The notes below the pieces were generated by a model. That model saw only the letters and a list, made by a program, of their open reading frames with translations. It was not told where the DNA came from and ran no database searches. A stretch of DNA of 64,000 bases from Panorpa germanica. Its lineage: Eukaryota > Arthropoda > Insecta > Mecoptera > Panorpidae. Shown here piece by piece: positions 11,431 through 23,163 of this stretch. The stretch spans positions 16,287,740-16,351,739 of the forward strand of contig OY783215.1 in the NCBI GenBank assembly GCA_963678705.1, read 5' to 3'. The position numbers were made by a program, and so were the translations under genes. Numbering within the stretch: the first letter of the stretch is position 1; each line of letters opens with the position of its first letter.

Positions 11431-11834
11431 GCCTCGTTCCCACTCACTGTTTTAATATTAATATTACTGTTTTTATTAAACATTTTAATCTAGATTTTAG
11501 GTCAGTAATACAAATTTTGACAGTTCTACAGTTGGACAAAATTGAATGTGGAATAATTAAAATTGCTGCTTTTAGCAACAATTAGTAATAGAAATTGTTT
11601 TTATTTCTTTATTTTTGACAAACTGACATTGAACTTTTTTTAATTATAAATTCTACCGCATTTTGAAAGGTTGTCACATTTTAGAGGTTATAATATAATA
11701 CAGTTTTTCTTAATTTAATATGCTAATAATAATAATAATAATTTAATATGCTAATTGTTTAGCATATATGCTAAACAATTTAAATTAAATACAAAATAAA
11801 AAATAAAATTAAAGCAATGAGTGGGAATGATACT
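11431..11834. mobile_element. MITE flanked by TTAA (family T), full copy
   Basis: 404 bp between TTAA at 11427-11430 and TTAA at 11835-11838. Inverted ends are GCCTCGTTCCCACTCACTG and, inverted from the right, AGTATCATTCCCACTCATTG. Internal (TAA)n near 11725-11745 beside a small palindrome centred on GCATATATGC. Related pieces lie at 9657-10020, 29435-29527 and 35515-35700. TTAA duplication suggests a piggyBac-type mobiliser but the ends lack the usual CCC/GGG. Confidence 0.7.
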
Positions 11835-11999
11835 TTAAGATTTTAAAATTTTAAGTCCTTTTTAAGAATTAAACGCAATTAGAATAGATTTGGAATAATA
11901 ATATAAGACTACATTGCATAAATGTAAGCTAACATCCATGTTTTGAATTTTGCGGCCGTATTGTAAAGTATAACTTTCAGATGAGTCTATAATAGCATA

Positions 12000-12620
12000 T
12001 AAGTTCCATGACAAGTTATTTTATCGGCGAATTAACTCGCGGGGCTTCCGAGTCGACTTTCCGTCTCCCAAAGCTTAGAAACAACAACAACTAACAACCA
12101 ACAACAGTCAATCGATCTAATTCAACAGCAGTGGTACAAAAATTAACAAGAAGTTTTTAAAAGAGGAACATTTACGTATAAAACCGGTTACCTCTTCGAG
12201 GTGTTTTACACATAGTGCTGTTACACGATAAACCAGGAAGTAGTGTCCACGAAATACAGCTGGTGGAGGCCTGCGTAACCTTCAAAATCAGCGAACGTTT
12301 TTTGATTGCAAATGTGTAAACATTTTGTATACAAACATTGCAAAGCAATCGACTGACTTGATTTACGCGCAGGCTGAGACCCGAGCAAATAAGTGCGGCG
12401 TGCAACGATAAGTGAACAAGTGAATTCGATAAGTGTTGACCTGGACCTGGGTCTGGGCTGCTTTGCGAACAGCGGTGACTCATGGACTCAGTGCACTGCA
12501 CGTTGTAAATAAAGCATTTGTTGTACAAGCAGATACACGCGTTTACAGTCAATAATAAGAAACAATTATAACGATAAGCCAGTGACAGTTCGATATCTAC
12601 AAGCGAACTACGCTAAGGTT
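12000..12620 (+). promoter_or_regulatory. GC-richer island, possible 5' leader or promoter
   Basis: Stands out from flanking AT-rich DNA: higher GC, several CpGs (GGGGCTTCCGAGTCGACTTT near 12040), then CAA-rich sequence (ACAACAACAACTAACAACC near 12082) typical of insect 5' leaders, and a possible donor CTAAG|GTTACT near 12616. No conserved protein is encoded; the minus-strand ORF 12172-12552 has no recognisable domain. It could be the untranslated first exon of a downstream plus-strand gene, for example the BTB-BACK gene, or a noncoding RNA. Weak evidence. Confidence 0.25.
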
Positions 12621-13199
12621 ACTTTTTCCTTATTTTTTTAATTATTATGAATAGATAGTGTTTATAGTGATAATGAGTATACCTACGCATATCTAACAGA
12701 GAATGGTGTTACTAAATAAATTTATGTATAAATAACATTTAAACATATAAATTAACTACTAACGCCACTATTAACAAATCAAATATGATTTTCAATTAGT
12801 ACCAACCTGTAAATGATATGTGTCAAAATTTCATGATATTCCAACCATTAGTGTATTTAGTGACGCTATTTTTGTAATTTTCAAAACAATGGAAAAATCT
12901 AAATTTCGTGCATTGATAAAGCCTTGCTTTTCAACGGGAAAAACATTCGAGTCAAAATGACACTTCTCAGGCCATAGATTTGCTTGGTCGACTACCCGAG
13001 CGGGGTTTATATAACATTTCCTTGGTTGAGTTGAGTTATTCATGCATCTCGTGTAAAATTTCTAGTCGGGAAGGGATGATTTTTCCTGAGAAGACTTTTA
13101 AATGTATTAATGTAAAAATTTATACACATATTATGGTAACTTTTAACTGTATTTTAACATTTTTGTATTTGTAACAATAATAACTTTAAAGAATAATGG

Positions 13200-13480
13200 A
13201 AGGAGTAAGCGGCTTCTCAAAAAAAAAATCGTGTTTTGACCAAAGTTTTGTATAAAAAAAATATTTATCGGTAAGAAAAACCTTCGATTAATTATTAAAA
13301 AATATACTTAACAAGCTTGTGTTAAAATTTGAGACTGATCGGTTCAGCCGTTTCTGAGAAATCTTGGTCACCAACTTTAAAAACACAGTTTTCAGAAAAA
13401 CGCATTTCAAATTTCAAAAGCACTTAACTTACATAACTTCGAAAATAATCGCCGGATTGACTGTATATAACCGCTTTAGA
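13200..13480. repeat. Repeat-like segment of unknown class
   Basis: Contains GATCGGTTCAGCCGTTTCTG followed by AAAAACGCATTTC-type sequence, similar in style to the two-copy repeat at 34258/59860 (GGTCCAGTAGATTTTGAGC). No ends were defined. Directly abuts the Harbinger-like MITE at 13491. Confidence 0.3.
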
Positions 13481-13490
13481 CAACGTCTTA

Positions 13491-13971
13491 TGCCGCTTTT
13501 ACACCAGAGAGACAAAACAATAAAACACGAACAAAAACACCAATGTTTTGTAAAAACTGAACAGTTCTTAAAACAGTTTTGTCTTTAAAAACTGTTTTAG
13601 TAAACAAAACACATTCCCATATGGAGTCGGTAAGATCAAAGGAAAACACGTTTGTTGTTGTTTTTTAGTCTGCTTTGTTTCAACACGCACTTTTGTTTTT
13701 TGTGAACATTTGTGCTTGTCAGTTGTTGTTTATCGTTTGGCTAGCAACTAGTTCCAAGAGCAGTTATAATAAATAAGTACAGAATGCAATAATAGAATGT
13801 ATCGTATCGCCTACACAATAATTTGTGGGACAAATTTTGTTTATGGGACACACAGAAAAACGCTTGTTAGACGCAAAAACAGAACTGTTTTAAAATAAAA
13901 CAAAATATGTTTTTGTTTTGTTTTTTGAAAAGAAAACTGTTTTCAAAACTGTCTCTTTGGTTTAACCGGCA
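13491..13971. mobile_element. PIF/Harbinger-like MITE
   Basis: 481 bp, flanked by TTA at 13488-13490 and 13972-13974, the three-base TWA duplication of PIF/Harbinger. Inverted ends are TGCCGCTTTTACACCAGAGA and, from the right, TGCCGGTTAAACCAAAGAGA. The sub-terminal regions are rich in AAACAGTTTT palindromic blocks. No coding capacity. Confidence 0.7.
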
Positions 13972-14145
13972 TTAGGCCTCTGTTTATTTAATGTGTTCAT
14001 ATGATGTTGACTGTCTCTATGTTTCAACGTCAAAGATTAAATTGTCTTTAGATATTCGTTTCTGCAATGTGCAACCTCACTAATAGACTGATTTCAATCA
14101 AATGAACTATTTGGAAACCAATTATTACCTATTCAATTTCTTTTA

Positions 14146-14412
14146 CTATTTATTTATTTAATGACGGTCTATTTCCGATGCTGAGTCCTATCACGGACGA
14201 CCTACTACTATTGTGGGCAGTTTTTATGGTGTTGTGGCCTCATATACATCACTTTCTAATAAGTTTGGCATATTTGTGAAATCTTACATCATTAATTAAA
14301 CTTTAACATTAACCAAACCAAAGAAATATAGCTCTGGTCCGGGTATCGAACCCGAAGACACAGTTGTCTGCTATCAAGCATCGATCACTGTGCCGTTTCT
14401 ACCCTACCCTAT
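14146..14412 (-). mobile_element. tRNA-derived SINE (family S1), fullest copy
   Basis: On the minus strand, from about 14412, a tRNA-like head carries an A-box-like GGCACAGTGATCGA and a good B box GGGTTCGATACCCGG (plus-strand about 14339-14353). The body follows and ends in an (ATAA/AAAT)n tail at 14146-14160. Body-only relatives are at 7329-7440 (minus), 16395-16505 (plus) and 45228-45420 (minus), so it is a dispersed family and not a functional tRNA gene. Confidence 0.75.
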
Positions 14413-15016
14413 TGTTTGAAATACCTTTAACATTAATAATTTAAGTAAAAAAGCAAAAGTGTAAATTGTAAACATACATTGCATTCGTAATTTCTGGATT
14501 ATGTAAAAACCTGAAGCATAGAAGTTAAATTGCTCTTTAATCAATAAAACTTAAAAATGACGTTTTATTGATTTTACGTGATGTGTAAGCAGAATATGTG
14601 AGTCATTGTCTATTGATCATTGGTTGGAAAACAACTCAAAACATAAACAAAAGTGAAATGATCTTGTTTAATCGATGACAGGTGCAGTGTTCTTGAATCC
14701 CCTTATTATTATTATTGACTGGCATTCATAATGTAATGTAGTGTATTGTTGTGTGAATCTTCAATTAGATTTAGATTCAGACGAACTGGCCGTTTATCAT
14801 ATGTGCAAACACCTAAATCAGTGGACAGCTGACTAAAGCGGGGACGGAGGTTTGATCTGATCGGATAGAATGAAAAATACCATTATTTCTATCAGATCTT
14901 AAAACTTATATTAACTATATATTAACTATAATATGATATCGCTCCGATATAATCCGATTCCTCATTGGTTTCTTGAAAGTCTGCTTCAGTCTACATGTAC
15001 GACTGTCAATCTAAAG

Positions 15017-15448
15017 TATGGTACACATACGTGCGACTTAGACATGCGACATCCAACATTTGTTGTAAGAAGTTGTACAACACGTCCACACTAGTGCGAC
15101 ATGCAACTTCATACGCCGGAAGCTTTTATATTTCGAACGAATTCACCTGTTTTCGTGGTTCCTCAGTTCAGGTCTATTTCATTTGTCCATTTAAACACCA
15201 TTTTCAATTATTTTTATTTATTTACTAAACACAATTAAAAATGAGATTATATTGGAGACGGAATAGGTACGCGACCCTTTTGTTCGAGATCACATTCAAA
15301 ACCGTAATTTCTTTAGATGTTTAGAATGTCGCACTAGTCTGTACGTTAAAAATACAACACATTTAGTACACTCATGTCTAAATAATGTCAAGTTATGAAT
15401 GAAATTATATAAATGTTGAACGTCGCACCAGTCTATACCATACCATAA
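15017..15448. mobile_element. Inverted-end MITE
   Basis: Left end TATGGTACACATACGTGCGA and, inverted from the right, TATGGTATAGACTGGTGCGA; GTTGTA/TACAAC blocks sit inside each end. About 430 bp with no coding capacity. Target duplication not resolved, so superfamily unknown. The ORFs 14995-15228 and 15296-15478 are fortuitous. Confidence 0.5.
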
Positions 15449-15492
15449 TGTTACTGCAATGAGACAGTCTTCATCCACGCTGTATACACGTA

Positions 15493-15885
15493 GGCCCTCC
15501 GCACACCAGTCGATTTATTGCAAACCTTAACCCCGAATCTGCCTGAACCGAATGAGAATGTAACTGTGTTGTTAGTGAGAGAACGCACGTGTATACGAGT
15601 GACAGAACACACACGGCTCGAGCGTAACTAAACTGATTTCAAATTGGTTTCGACCACGTTTTGAGCAACTGTGTTTCTTTGTCGCAGGGCAATTACGTTG
15701 CATGCTTTTGATGGTGACATCATGAGCAGAGATGTGCACAAATACTATTCAAAAGTATTTAAATACATGCATACACACAATAAAATCCCCTATTATGCTA
15801 CTGTTAAAATTTTTATAGAGTCACGAAACACGGCTCCACATGGCTCGTTTTTCGTTTTCGTTGGTAGACCCGTGTGCAGACGGCC
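15493..15885 (+). mobile_element. PIF/Harbinger-like MITE, family H2, copy 1
   Basis: 393 bp with ends GGCCCTCCGCACACCAGTCG and, inverted from the right, GGCCGTCTGCACACGGGTCT. Flanks are GTA and TTA, a near TWA duplication. Similar over almost its whole length to 30417-30836 on the opposite strand. Bases 15729-15766 hold AGAGATGTGCACAAATAC.., the terminus of the hAT element at 8969-10262. Confidence 0.7.
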
Positions 15886-16394
15886 TTAATGCGAAAACCC
15901 AAGTACACTTTGAATTCGAATCGGTCTGTGTAAATTTTAATTTAAGGCTTAGCTGGTGATATATTGAAAGTATTTAAATAAATATAAAACCACAATGAAA
16001 ATTATGATCCTATTATGACCAACAATTATTAGTTATGAGGAATAAGGGTTAGTTTTATTTATTCTCTGGCATTATTGTTAATCATAAGTACAGGAAATCT
16101 ACATTGCAATCTGATATAAAAAGCAGATTGATTGATGAATCAATCTCTTTTAAGTGTGCCTTAGTGCAGCTATTGAATATGGTGATTTTATTCAATGAAT
16201 ATTTAATTCGTGTACGTAATTTGTTTCAATCCCTAGTAAAAGAGCATTGCGGTAGTATATTTTAGTTACTACATTCTATTAAAATACAAGTGTGCTTAGT
16301 TCAAGATAAATAGTGCAAGTATTTCCCTTCAAAGATTATAAAATTTTAAGAAGTTCTTTTACATCTATACATGATCATAAACTTATTAGACAGC

Positions 16395-16505
16395 GGTGCA
16401 GCACACGTATATGAGGCCACAACATTACAAAAATTGCCAACACAGTAAGAGGTCATTGATGATAGGACTCAGTATCAGAAATAGGCCGACGATAAATAAT
16501 TTCAA
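16395..16505 (+). mobile_element. SINE body fragment (family S1)
   Basis: Matches the reverse complement of 14155-14250: shared blocks TATATGAGGCCACAACA, AAAATTGCC.ACA, ATAGGACTCAGTATC and AATAGGCCGAC. The tRNA-like head is missing. Confidence 0.6.
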
Positions 16506-17021
16506 AAAGAGAAAGCAAAGTGAAACTCTATTGGATGAAAAATTTCTACATTATATTCCATTAAGAAAAAGTCATTATAACAAAAAATGCATTGCATTAA
16601 AACCTACAAAGGCTCAAATCTCACAGCGGAGTTCTTGAAACAGTTATTGCAACTTTTATAGTAAATTTTCTTGTTGGTCTAAATCGCGCGAGGCCGTAGA
16701 CTTCAGTAAGATGCCATCTTTAATTCTTATCGTATGGTTTAAGAGTTTTATCGTTAAAAACAATAGTATTTCGTAAGTGTGTTATAAATTAGATAATATT
16801 TGAGGAAATACTATGAGGAAAGTTTTTAGGAAATATGTACATAACTTAAAAGTAAATGCGTAGTTAAACTAAAATTATACTGTGGTCGTGCACTGATAAA
16901 TGACATCACATGATTATTTTTTTTTTAATTAGAAAAATTATGAAGCCAGAATGACTCAAGTAAATCTTAAATATTAAGAATAATAATAGTAGTGTTTGGA
17001 CGTAATGATTTTAAAATATTA

Positions 17022-17170
17022 ATGACGGCCGAGAGCGTTGACGTTATTCTACTTTGCGTTCGGGTTCGAAACCCGGAGCGCCTACCCTGTGCTTCCTTTC
17101 TCTTCCATGTTTGTAATTGTTTAAGAAGCTTATTGCCTACTTAGGCAGATTGCTGAAACCATAGGAGAAA
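17022..17170 (+). mobile_element. tRNA-derived SINE (second family)
   Basis: GACGGCCGAGAGCGTTGACG resembles the A box of a Leu/Ser-type tRNA, and GGGTTCGAAACCCGG at about 17063-17077 is a perfect B box with its T-arm stem. No paired acceptor stem or credible anticodon arm is present, and the sequence continues into a non-tRNA body ending in an A-rich tail near 17165. I therefore call it a SINE and not a tRNA gene. Confidence 0.6.
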
Positions 17171-17369
17171 TAAAAAGAAAAGTTTGAAATGTGGACGCTT
17201 ACCTTTCAAGATCACCCATTGCTGAGCCTTTTCGTTGTGGAAATCCAATCCATATAAGTTAGAAAACCTAAATCTATCTTTATACTAATTACAGCCTGAG
17301 CTGAATTGGTCTTTTGGGCCAGTCGAAATTTAACAATGATTAACTCGAATTCAGTTTTCAGAGTATTAA

Positions 17370-17617
17370 CCCTGCGTGTGTACTCTGGGTCTTTTAAGGA
17401 ACAGTTGAAATTTCAATCTCCTATTTCTTTCTTATGAGTATACAGCGCGCTTCACCTATGCCCCCTAAAAAATCTAGGTAGTGGTAGGGACATAAGGTTC
17501 CAGCAGCGTCCGGATCTGGTTATTTACCGGCAAGGGCGAGCCAGTGAAACTTGCCTCTGTTCCCTCAAAGATCCAGTGTACACATCATGACTTGAAAAAT
17601 ATAGTGGGCACGGAGGG
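17370..17617. mobile_element. piggyBac-like MITE
   Basis: 248 bp between TTAA at 17366-17369 and TTAA at 17618-17621. Ends are CCCTGCGTGTGTACTCTGGG and, inverted from the right, CCCTCCGTGCCCACTATATT; sub-terminal repeat GAACAG occurs in both arms. TTAA with CCC..GGG ends is typical of piggyBac-mobilised elements. Confidence 0.75.
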
Positions 17618-17621
17618 TTAA

Positions 17622-19333
17622 AATTGCTCTCAGTCTAGCCCTGTTCTTAAGGACGTTTATACGTAGAAAAAGTTTCTTTACCACTTGTGACACTAAATGT
17701 TTAGATACCGACTGTTAAACTTTGTATTTTTACTTACGAACCTTACCCTACAAGAATCTACATATGATGAAACAGATGTTTTATGATATAGCAATCATAA
17801 TTTTCTTACGATTGTTTTCAAAAACTTAGAATCAGTAATTGAGAATATTACAAATATTATACTGTTAAAAAAATTACAACAAGCGCGGTATTCGTTTTTT
17901 CATTACATTGAACTATTTTTCTTCATTTTCAACCGTTCTCACATATCCTGGCGACTAGAACAATGCGATTTGGCAACATCGCACACCGCGGGAAGTTTAA
18001 AATACCGTAAAAACACAGCAAACTAAAGAGTCGTAAGCATAGAGCAAAGTAAACAAGTCGTGTTTTGGTCAGTATAAGAATGCAACGTTGCCAAATCTAA
18101 AAAAGGACGCGGTAGAATCCTTTTTAATTTCTGCGCATGTGAGTCTACCCAAAAGGGGTATGCATCAACTATATCTTTGACGTACACAGGTTATAAATAG
18201 GTTAGGTTACATAGGAAGATCGTTCCGTAGGTTGACCATGACTGCTCCTTGGGAACGTTCTTAAGATTGTTACTATATAAATTTTAAGAACATTAGTAAA
18301 TGAAGTATATTGTATAGCTAGCATATTGCAGTAATTGTTTATTTAATTAGAAAATTAACTACTGAGCTAAACTATTAAATAACTTATCAAAACAATAGAT
18401 TGATTTTTATGAAGTATTTACTTATTCGTATTACAGAATGAGTTAATGTCATTTCTAGGTCAAGTCATAAATACGAGCCTTGTCCTTGCAGATCACGTGG
18501 CCAGGAGCCAAGATTTCTCGCAGAAGTTCGAATTCAGCTACAGTTAAAGCCGTGCTTATACATATGGTACAAAGCGCCTTTGTACTGATGTTTTCTTTTA
18601 AATCTAATAAACATTATAATAAAGCATGCATAAGCATATTATTTAACAAAGTTTCATAACTTGTCTATATTGTTTCATTTTAGAGTTACTAAAATTTGCT
18701 ATTACTAGGTTGGACATTGTAGTTGTTCAATAAATAAATAATTATTATTTCTTGTATAGTATTCGTGTTTGTATTTCTAAACTTTTCCTTATGTACAAAA
18801 TAAGTTTTTAAAAGTAAATATCATAAAATAATATTTCATAACATTAGTAAATGCACTGTCGATATGATGCATCCAATGTTCTAAGAATTAATACAGGAAA
18901 ATTTAGTGAAAATTTAAATATATATTAAATATATAGAAACAATGTTCAAGACTAAAAAAACTGCAAAACACACAATGACAAACTTAACAAGTTATGACAG
19001 GTCCAGTAGCTGTCAGTGAAGTTGTATGGTTTATTTATTTAAATAAAATTAATATTTAAGTTAATCTTTTGATAACTTACCTCTTTTAGTTTGCTTGTTT
19101 GCAATACATCACTACACCGTGGAAATATATATTTCATTTGTCCGTGATCATTTTGATTCTTTTCATTTTATGGTACATTTGTTTGTTGATCAAAGTGCCA
19201 CCTTCGTTTTATACGGGTGTTATACAAATCACAGCAAGGCTGGGAAATATACAATACCCGTATATATGCACCACAAAATAAACTGAGGATTACACGTAGT
19301 CTTCGACATACTGTTCCAGTGTGAGAGCCCTTA
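17622..19333. other. AT-rich spacer with a possible small exon
   Basis: No conserved coding sequence recognised. A good acceptor (TTGTCCTTGCAG near 18491) precedes a short GC-richer run (CACGTGGCCAGGAGCC) that stops within 25 codons; it could be a noncoding exon but there is no second line of support. Confidence 0.2.
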
Positions 19334-19341
19334 TGCCTCAG

Positions 19342-19709
19342 CAGAGGCGGCCTTAGGGGGTGGCAAGCAGGGCAACCGCCTCGCACTTTAGAAAACCCAC
19401 TTGAATCCTTGTCTATATCTTTTAAGACACTCATGTACATAAGTTTACCATTATTAATATTTGTGGTCTTTGTGCTTGTTAACTTTTATAAATCTACCAA
19501 TATAAAATTTTAAAACTCTACATTTATTTATTTATAATTTTTGCATTTCTCGTCAATCATCATCAAAAATACTTGCTGTCAATTTACATAAATTGCACAA
19601 AAAAGAAGAGCCTCGCAAGGATCTGCCGCTCCGAGGCACCGCAAAGTTCTGTCGCCCAGGTCCTTGCAAAGATCTGCCGGGGGCATTGCAATGGCAAAGG
19701 CCGTCACTG
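19342..19709 (+). mobile_element. hAT MITE, family G, copy 1
   Basis: 368 bp, starting CAGAGGCGGCCTTAGG and ending GGCAAAGGCCGTCACTG. Flanked by TGCCTCAG and TGCCTCGG, an 8-bp duplication with one mismatch. Matches 31965-32311 over its length, including GGGGGTGGCAAGCA, CTTTGTGCTTGT and GATCTGCCGCTC. Short ORFs over it (19168-19440, 19573-19782) are noise. Confidence 0.8.
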
Positions 19710-19717
19710 TGCCTCGG

Positions 19718-20510
19718 GTATTGTGCCCAGTGATTATTTTATCAATAAAAACCATCGGAAGCAAGTCTTACAAACTCAATAGCTAGCAGAACGCAAAGTT
19801 GCAGCATGCGCGCGCATAAAAGCACAACATAAACCAGAGATATCTTTGCGCAGGTGTGTAAAGCGACCGACCATAATAAAACGGATCGAAGTTTGGAATA
19901 TCACAGACACACCGCAAACACACACAAGCACACGCACACACACACATGCATGATGACATGTAACCACATGAGTAGAGTGAAAAATGATAACAAACTGTAG
20001 AGAAATGTATTCCTTATTTATTTAAATTATAATAAAATTAGCCGCTAAACAGTGAAGACGACAAATTAATAATCGAGGTACACAAATATTTGTAAGTGTT
20101 CAATTCGTGAGCTGAAAATAGTTCAATAAATTCATGTGAGTACTTAAATAATAATTATTTTTTTTATTTTTTAACACTGATTTAAAAAAAAGTTATAGTT
20201 TGTTTTTCTAATTATTCTGCGATATTCTAATTAGCGTATAGTTTGTAGTTTACTATTTTTAAAATTACTGTTAAAGCTCCGGCTTTTTCAAGTTCGCTTT
20301 CAGACTTTTTGTATTTACTTTATTTTAAGTAAAACTTTTATAAAAAAGCACACTATAAAATTTAAGATTTTATCCTCTACATTACATATTACATATATTA
20401 TAAATATATTTCATTTGTACCAGCGGTAAAACTGAGTTGGATAACCCAAAACACATATGCTTAATAACAGCATTACCCCGAAGACTAAATATTAGATTGT
20501 CAATAAAAAT
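19718..20510. other. Spacer with CA-rich simple repeat
   Basis: An imperfect (CA)n tract lies at about 19905-19948. The rest is AT-rich and nothing else was recognised. Confidence 0.4.
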
Positions 20511-20517
20511 CTCTTTC

Positions 20518-20655
20518 TCTGGATGGCTAAGGTAGTTACTCTAGGTCGTAGACTCTAATACTCAAATTTTCTGCGGTCAGGGTTCGATTTCTGAAGACGT
20601 AATATTTTATCACTGACAATAAAATAACTTACCATATAATAAACTAAATTATAAA
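20518..20655 (+). mobile_element. tRNA-derived SINE-like sequence
   Basis: GGATGGCTAAGGTAGTTACT resembles an A box and GGGTTCGATTTCTG at about 20580 a B box, about 50 bases apart as in a tRNA head. AT-rich sequence with TAATAAACTAAATTA follows as a possible tail. The T-arm stem is mispaired, so an old copy. Confidence 0.4.
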
Positions 20656-21074
20656 TTAACAAATATACCACTAAAATAACAAATATACAAAATATATATA
20701 AGCCGGTAAATCCAGTGATATATATTTAACGTTTATTCAAGATAACAAAAGTTTTCTATTACGTAAACAATATTACCTAATATACAATGTCTTGTAAGCT
20801 ATTTTAGTGCTTTTTGAAAAATAAAACTTAAGTACATAGATCGTTTAAAAATTATAGAATCTTAAGAAGTCTTTTTTAAGGATTAAATAGTAGTAAAGTA
20901 TCCTTCTTTAGTGCCTTTTACTTTAAATATTACTATGTTTCACTTAAGTATGATAAGTTGTGTGATAAGTAGGAATTGCATTTTGAAATCTTAGTAATAT
21001 TTATAATTAATATAATAAAAATCTCTTTGTTTATTTTTATTAACTGAGGTAATTTAAAAATCTATCACAATATG

Positions 21075-21420
21075 GAAAATTATTTTATTATACAATAAGT
21101 TTATTACAAATTTTGTATGGTTTAAAAAAGGTATGTCCAGAAGATTTAAAACCACTATTTGTCGATTAAAATCTGGACATTGCGAAAATCCTTCACATTT
21201 AAATAAAATCAAAATGTTATTGTCTTCCCACTGTGTTTGTGGTGAGGAAGGTACTTTTGATCATGTCATCCTAGGATGCAAAAACTGAAAGAGTCAGATA
21301 GATGCATTACTGAATATTGTTAGTAAATACACCAAGCTACTTGTGAATGTTTTAGTTTTTATTTATGTATAATGTAATGTAATATTTTGTAATTGACATA
21401 TTTATGCAAAAAGGCTGAAA
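21075..21420 (+). mobile_element. Jockey-like LINE fragment, C-terminal end of reverse transcriptase ORF
   Basis: One frame from about 21137 to 21287 reads TICRLKSGHCENPSHLNKIK then CVCGEEGTFDHVILGC, the RLR-G-H..SH..I..S..C.CGE..T.DH...C end typical of Jockey-clade non-LTR retrotransposons (family knowledge). It stops at a TGA straight after. The 5' part is missing, as is usual after incomplete reverse transcription, and the 3' side fades into AT-rich DNA. Confidence 0.65.
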
Positions 21421-21959
21421 AAGCTAAAGCCAAAATAAGTAAAAAGAAATCACAATATGTATATGATATTAAGTATATTTTGTGAAAATTAGCTATTAAT
21501 TTGACAGTACTATTACTATGAGTAGTATATTAATTTGAGTATTTAACTTATATTTATCATTAATTTCACTTTCATTTAACCATTAAAAATAATAATAACA
21601 ATAACTTTATATACATTAAGGAGTATATTTTATGTTTGTACAGTAGAGTAACAATTCTATTATATGTGTTAATTTCTGAATTGTTATGCCTGCAAATTGT
21701 GGAATATTTAAATGTAGTAGCTGTTTAACCCATTGTAACGCAACGTTCGTGAAATGAATAAAAATTATTCTTCACGTAAATAAATTAATTTTACAAGTGT
21801 AATTATAATTACAATTCTCATTTGTTCTACAAGTTAAAATTAAATTAAGTACATAACGAGGGCATCAGTAAAGTTAGTTAGAGCTCTAAGAGGCCCAAAA
21901 ATTATTTTTATCTAATGTCAAATCGCTTAAATTATATAATATCTAGTGATAGTGTTCAT

Positions 21960-22060
21960 TTTGACATTCGTGACCCGTCTAAGGTTCCCGCTTCGGTGTG
22001 TAGCGGTTCAAACCTGGGTTATAATTACTTCCATCAAAAGCTACCGTATATTTTCTTAAA
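21960..22060 (+). mobile_element. Possible tRNA-like SINE head
   Basis: GACCCGTCTAAGGTTCCCGC followed by GCGGTTCAAACCTGGG, a B-box-like sequence at about 22003. Only the B box is good; called weakly. Confidence 0.3.
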
Positions 22061-22364
22061 CCAAACCATCTAATGTCTAAAGTAAAACGGTCCTATTTTA
22101 TAGCTGTTTTTAAAAGGAACTTCTTTAGGTGTTATAATCATTGAAAAAGTGTTCTTAAGAAGTTTTATGAATATGGTAATACGCAAAAGGTTTGATTTAT
22201 CTTTAAAAAACCAGTAAAATTGATTACGTAATAGATAAATTTTGTTATGTTGGATACTCTTTAAACATTATCATAACTCACATATTTTCGGCACCATTGC
22301 CCGAAACACCCATTACTTGCAGCGGGGCGAAAAGTTAGTACTATTAACAGAGTTCAGTTATATA

Positions 22365-22646
22365 CATAGAAGTATAAGAATAGAGTACGCAAGAGGCTGA
22401 ATACTTCGATAAAGGCAAAGAGAGAGATAGCTGCCGAGTGTCTTCTGTGACTCTTTCTAGCCGAGCACAGCGTCTGCTTGCTTGCTTGCTTATCCCATAC
22501 CTCACCGCCAATCAGCCAAGCCAGCAGCAGCTGTTCGGTTAGAAAGAGACAAATGGGACACTCGGCAGCTTTCTCTCTCTTTGCTTTTATCGCTTCCTCT
22601 TACACGCGGCCGTACCCTTCGCACACTCTATTCTTATATCTCTATG
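22365..22646. mobile_element. Palindromic MITE with long inverted repeats and 8-bp duplication
   Basis: 282 bp made largely of two inverted arms of about 100 bp, starting CATAGAAGTATAAGAATAGA and, inverted from the right, CATAGAGATATAAGAATAGA, and both containing AAAGAGAGAGA..AGCTGCCGAGTG. Flanked by a perfect 8-bp duplication GTTATATA (22357-22364 and 22647-22654), fitting a hAT-type mobiliser. A transcript would fold into a long hairpin. The ORF 22478-22738 is an artefact of this repeat. Confidence 0.8.
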
Positions 22647-23163
22647 GTTATATAGCAGTATATTTATTTACTGCGGTTGTTTTAATAATTGGGGATACTA
22701 TTTTGAGTGCCAGGTTATTATTTGAATTAACTGATTAATTAGTTGAACTGTATAGACACATTTTTATCGGGGATTTTTTAAAATTAGTAACCAGGAATAT
22801 GATTTCACTTTCGTATTCAACATTAGCGTGTTTAGCTGTTATCAGTCAATGTGCTTTATCATATTCTTACTGTGATAAAGATCGTTTAATGAAACGAGGG
22901 AAACGCGACATTATATTATTTGTCACAGACTTCTGGAAGCTTTCTTTACGCGGAGATAACGTAAAGCTCGAGTGTATGAATCGGGCATAGGAAGGAGGGT
23001 TCGATAGGAGGGGGGCAGAGGTGCAGGTATTGTTATCAAATGTCTGTAATCTTCATTTAACCTAATACATACACGATACAATATATATCAGTACATCTAC
23101 AAGTACACTTATACAAAAACACGTATACAAATAAAACTTCTGACTCGTTAAATACACAGTGTA

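Noticed and set aside
12172-12552. Minus-strand 126-codon frame
   Set aside because: No recognisable domain; the GC-richer composition alone keeps it open.
17022-17095. tRNA gene
   Set aside because: The B box is perfect but there is no acceptor stem or anticodon arm and the sequence continues into a SINE body.
19905-19948. CRISPR-like or regulatory array
   Set aside because: It is an imperfect CA microsatellite; no spaced direct repeats are present anywhere in the window.
22478-22738. 86-codon plus-strand frame
   Set aside because: Falls inside a palindromic MITE and has no coding signature.
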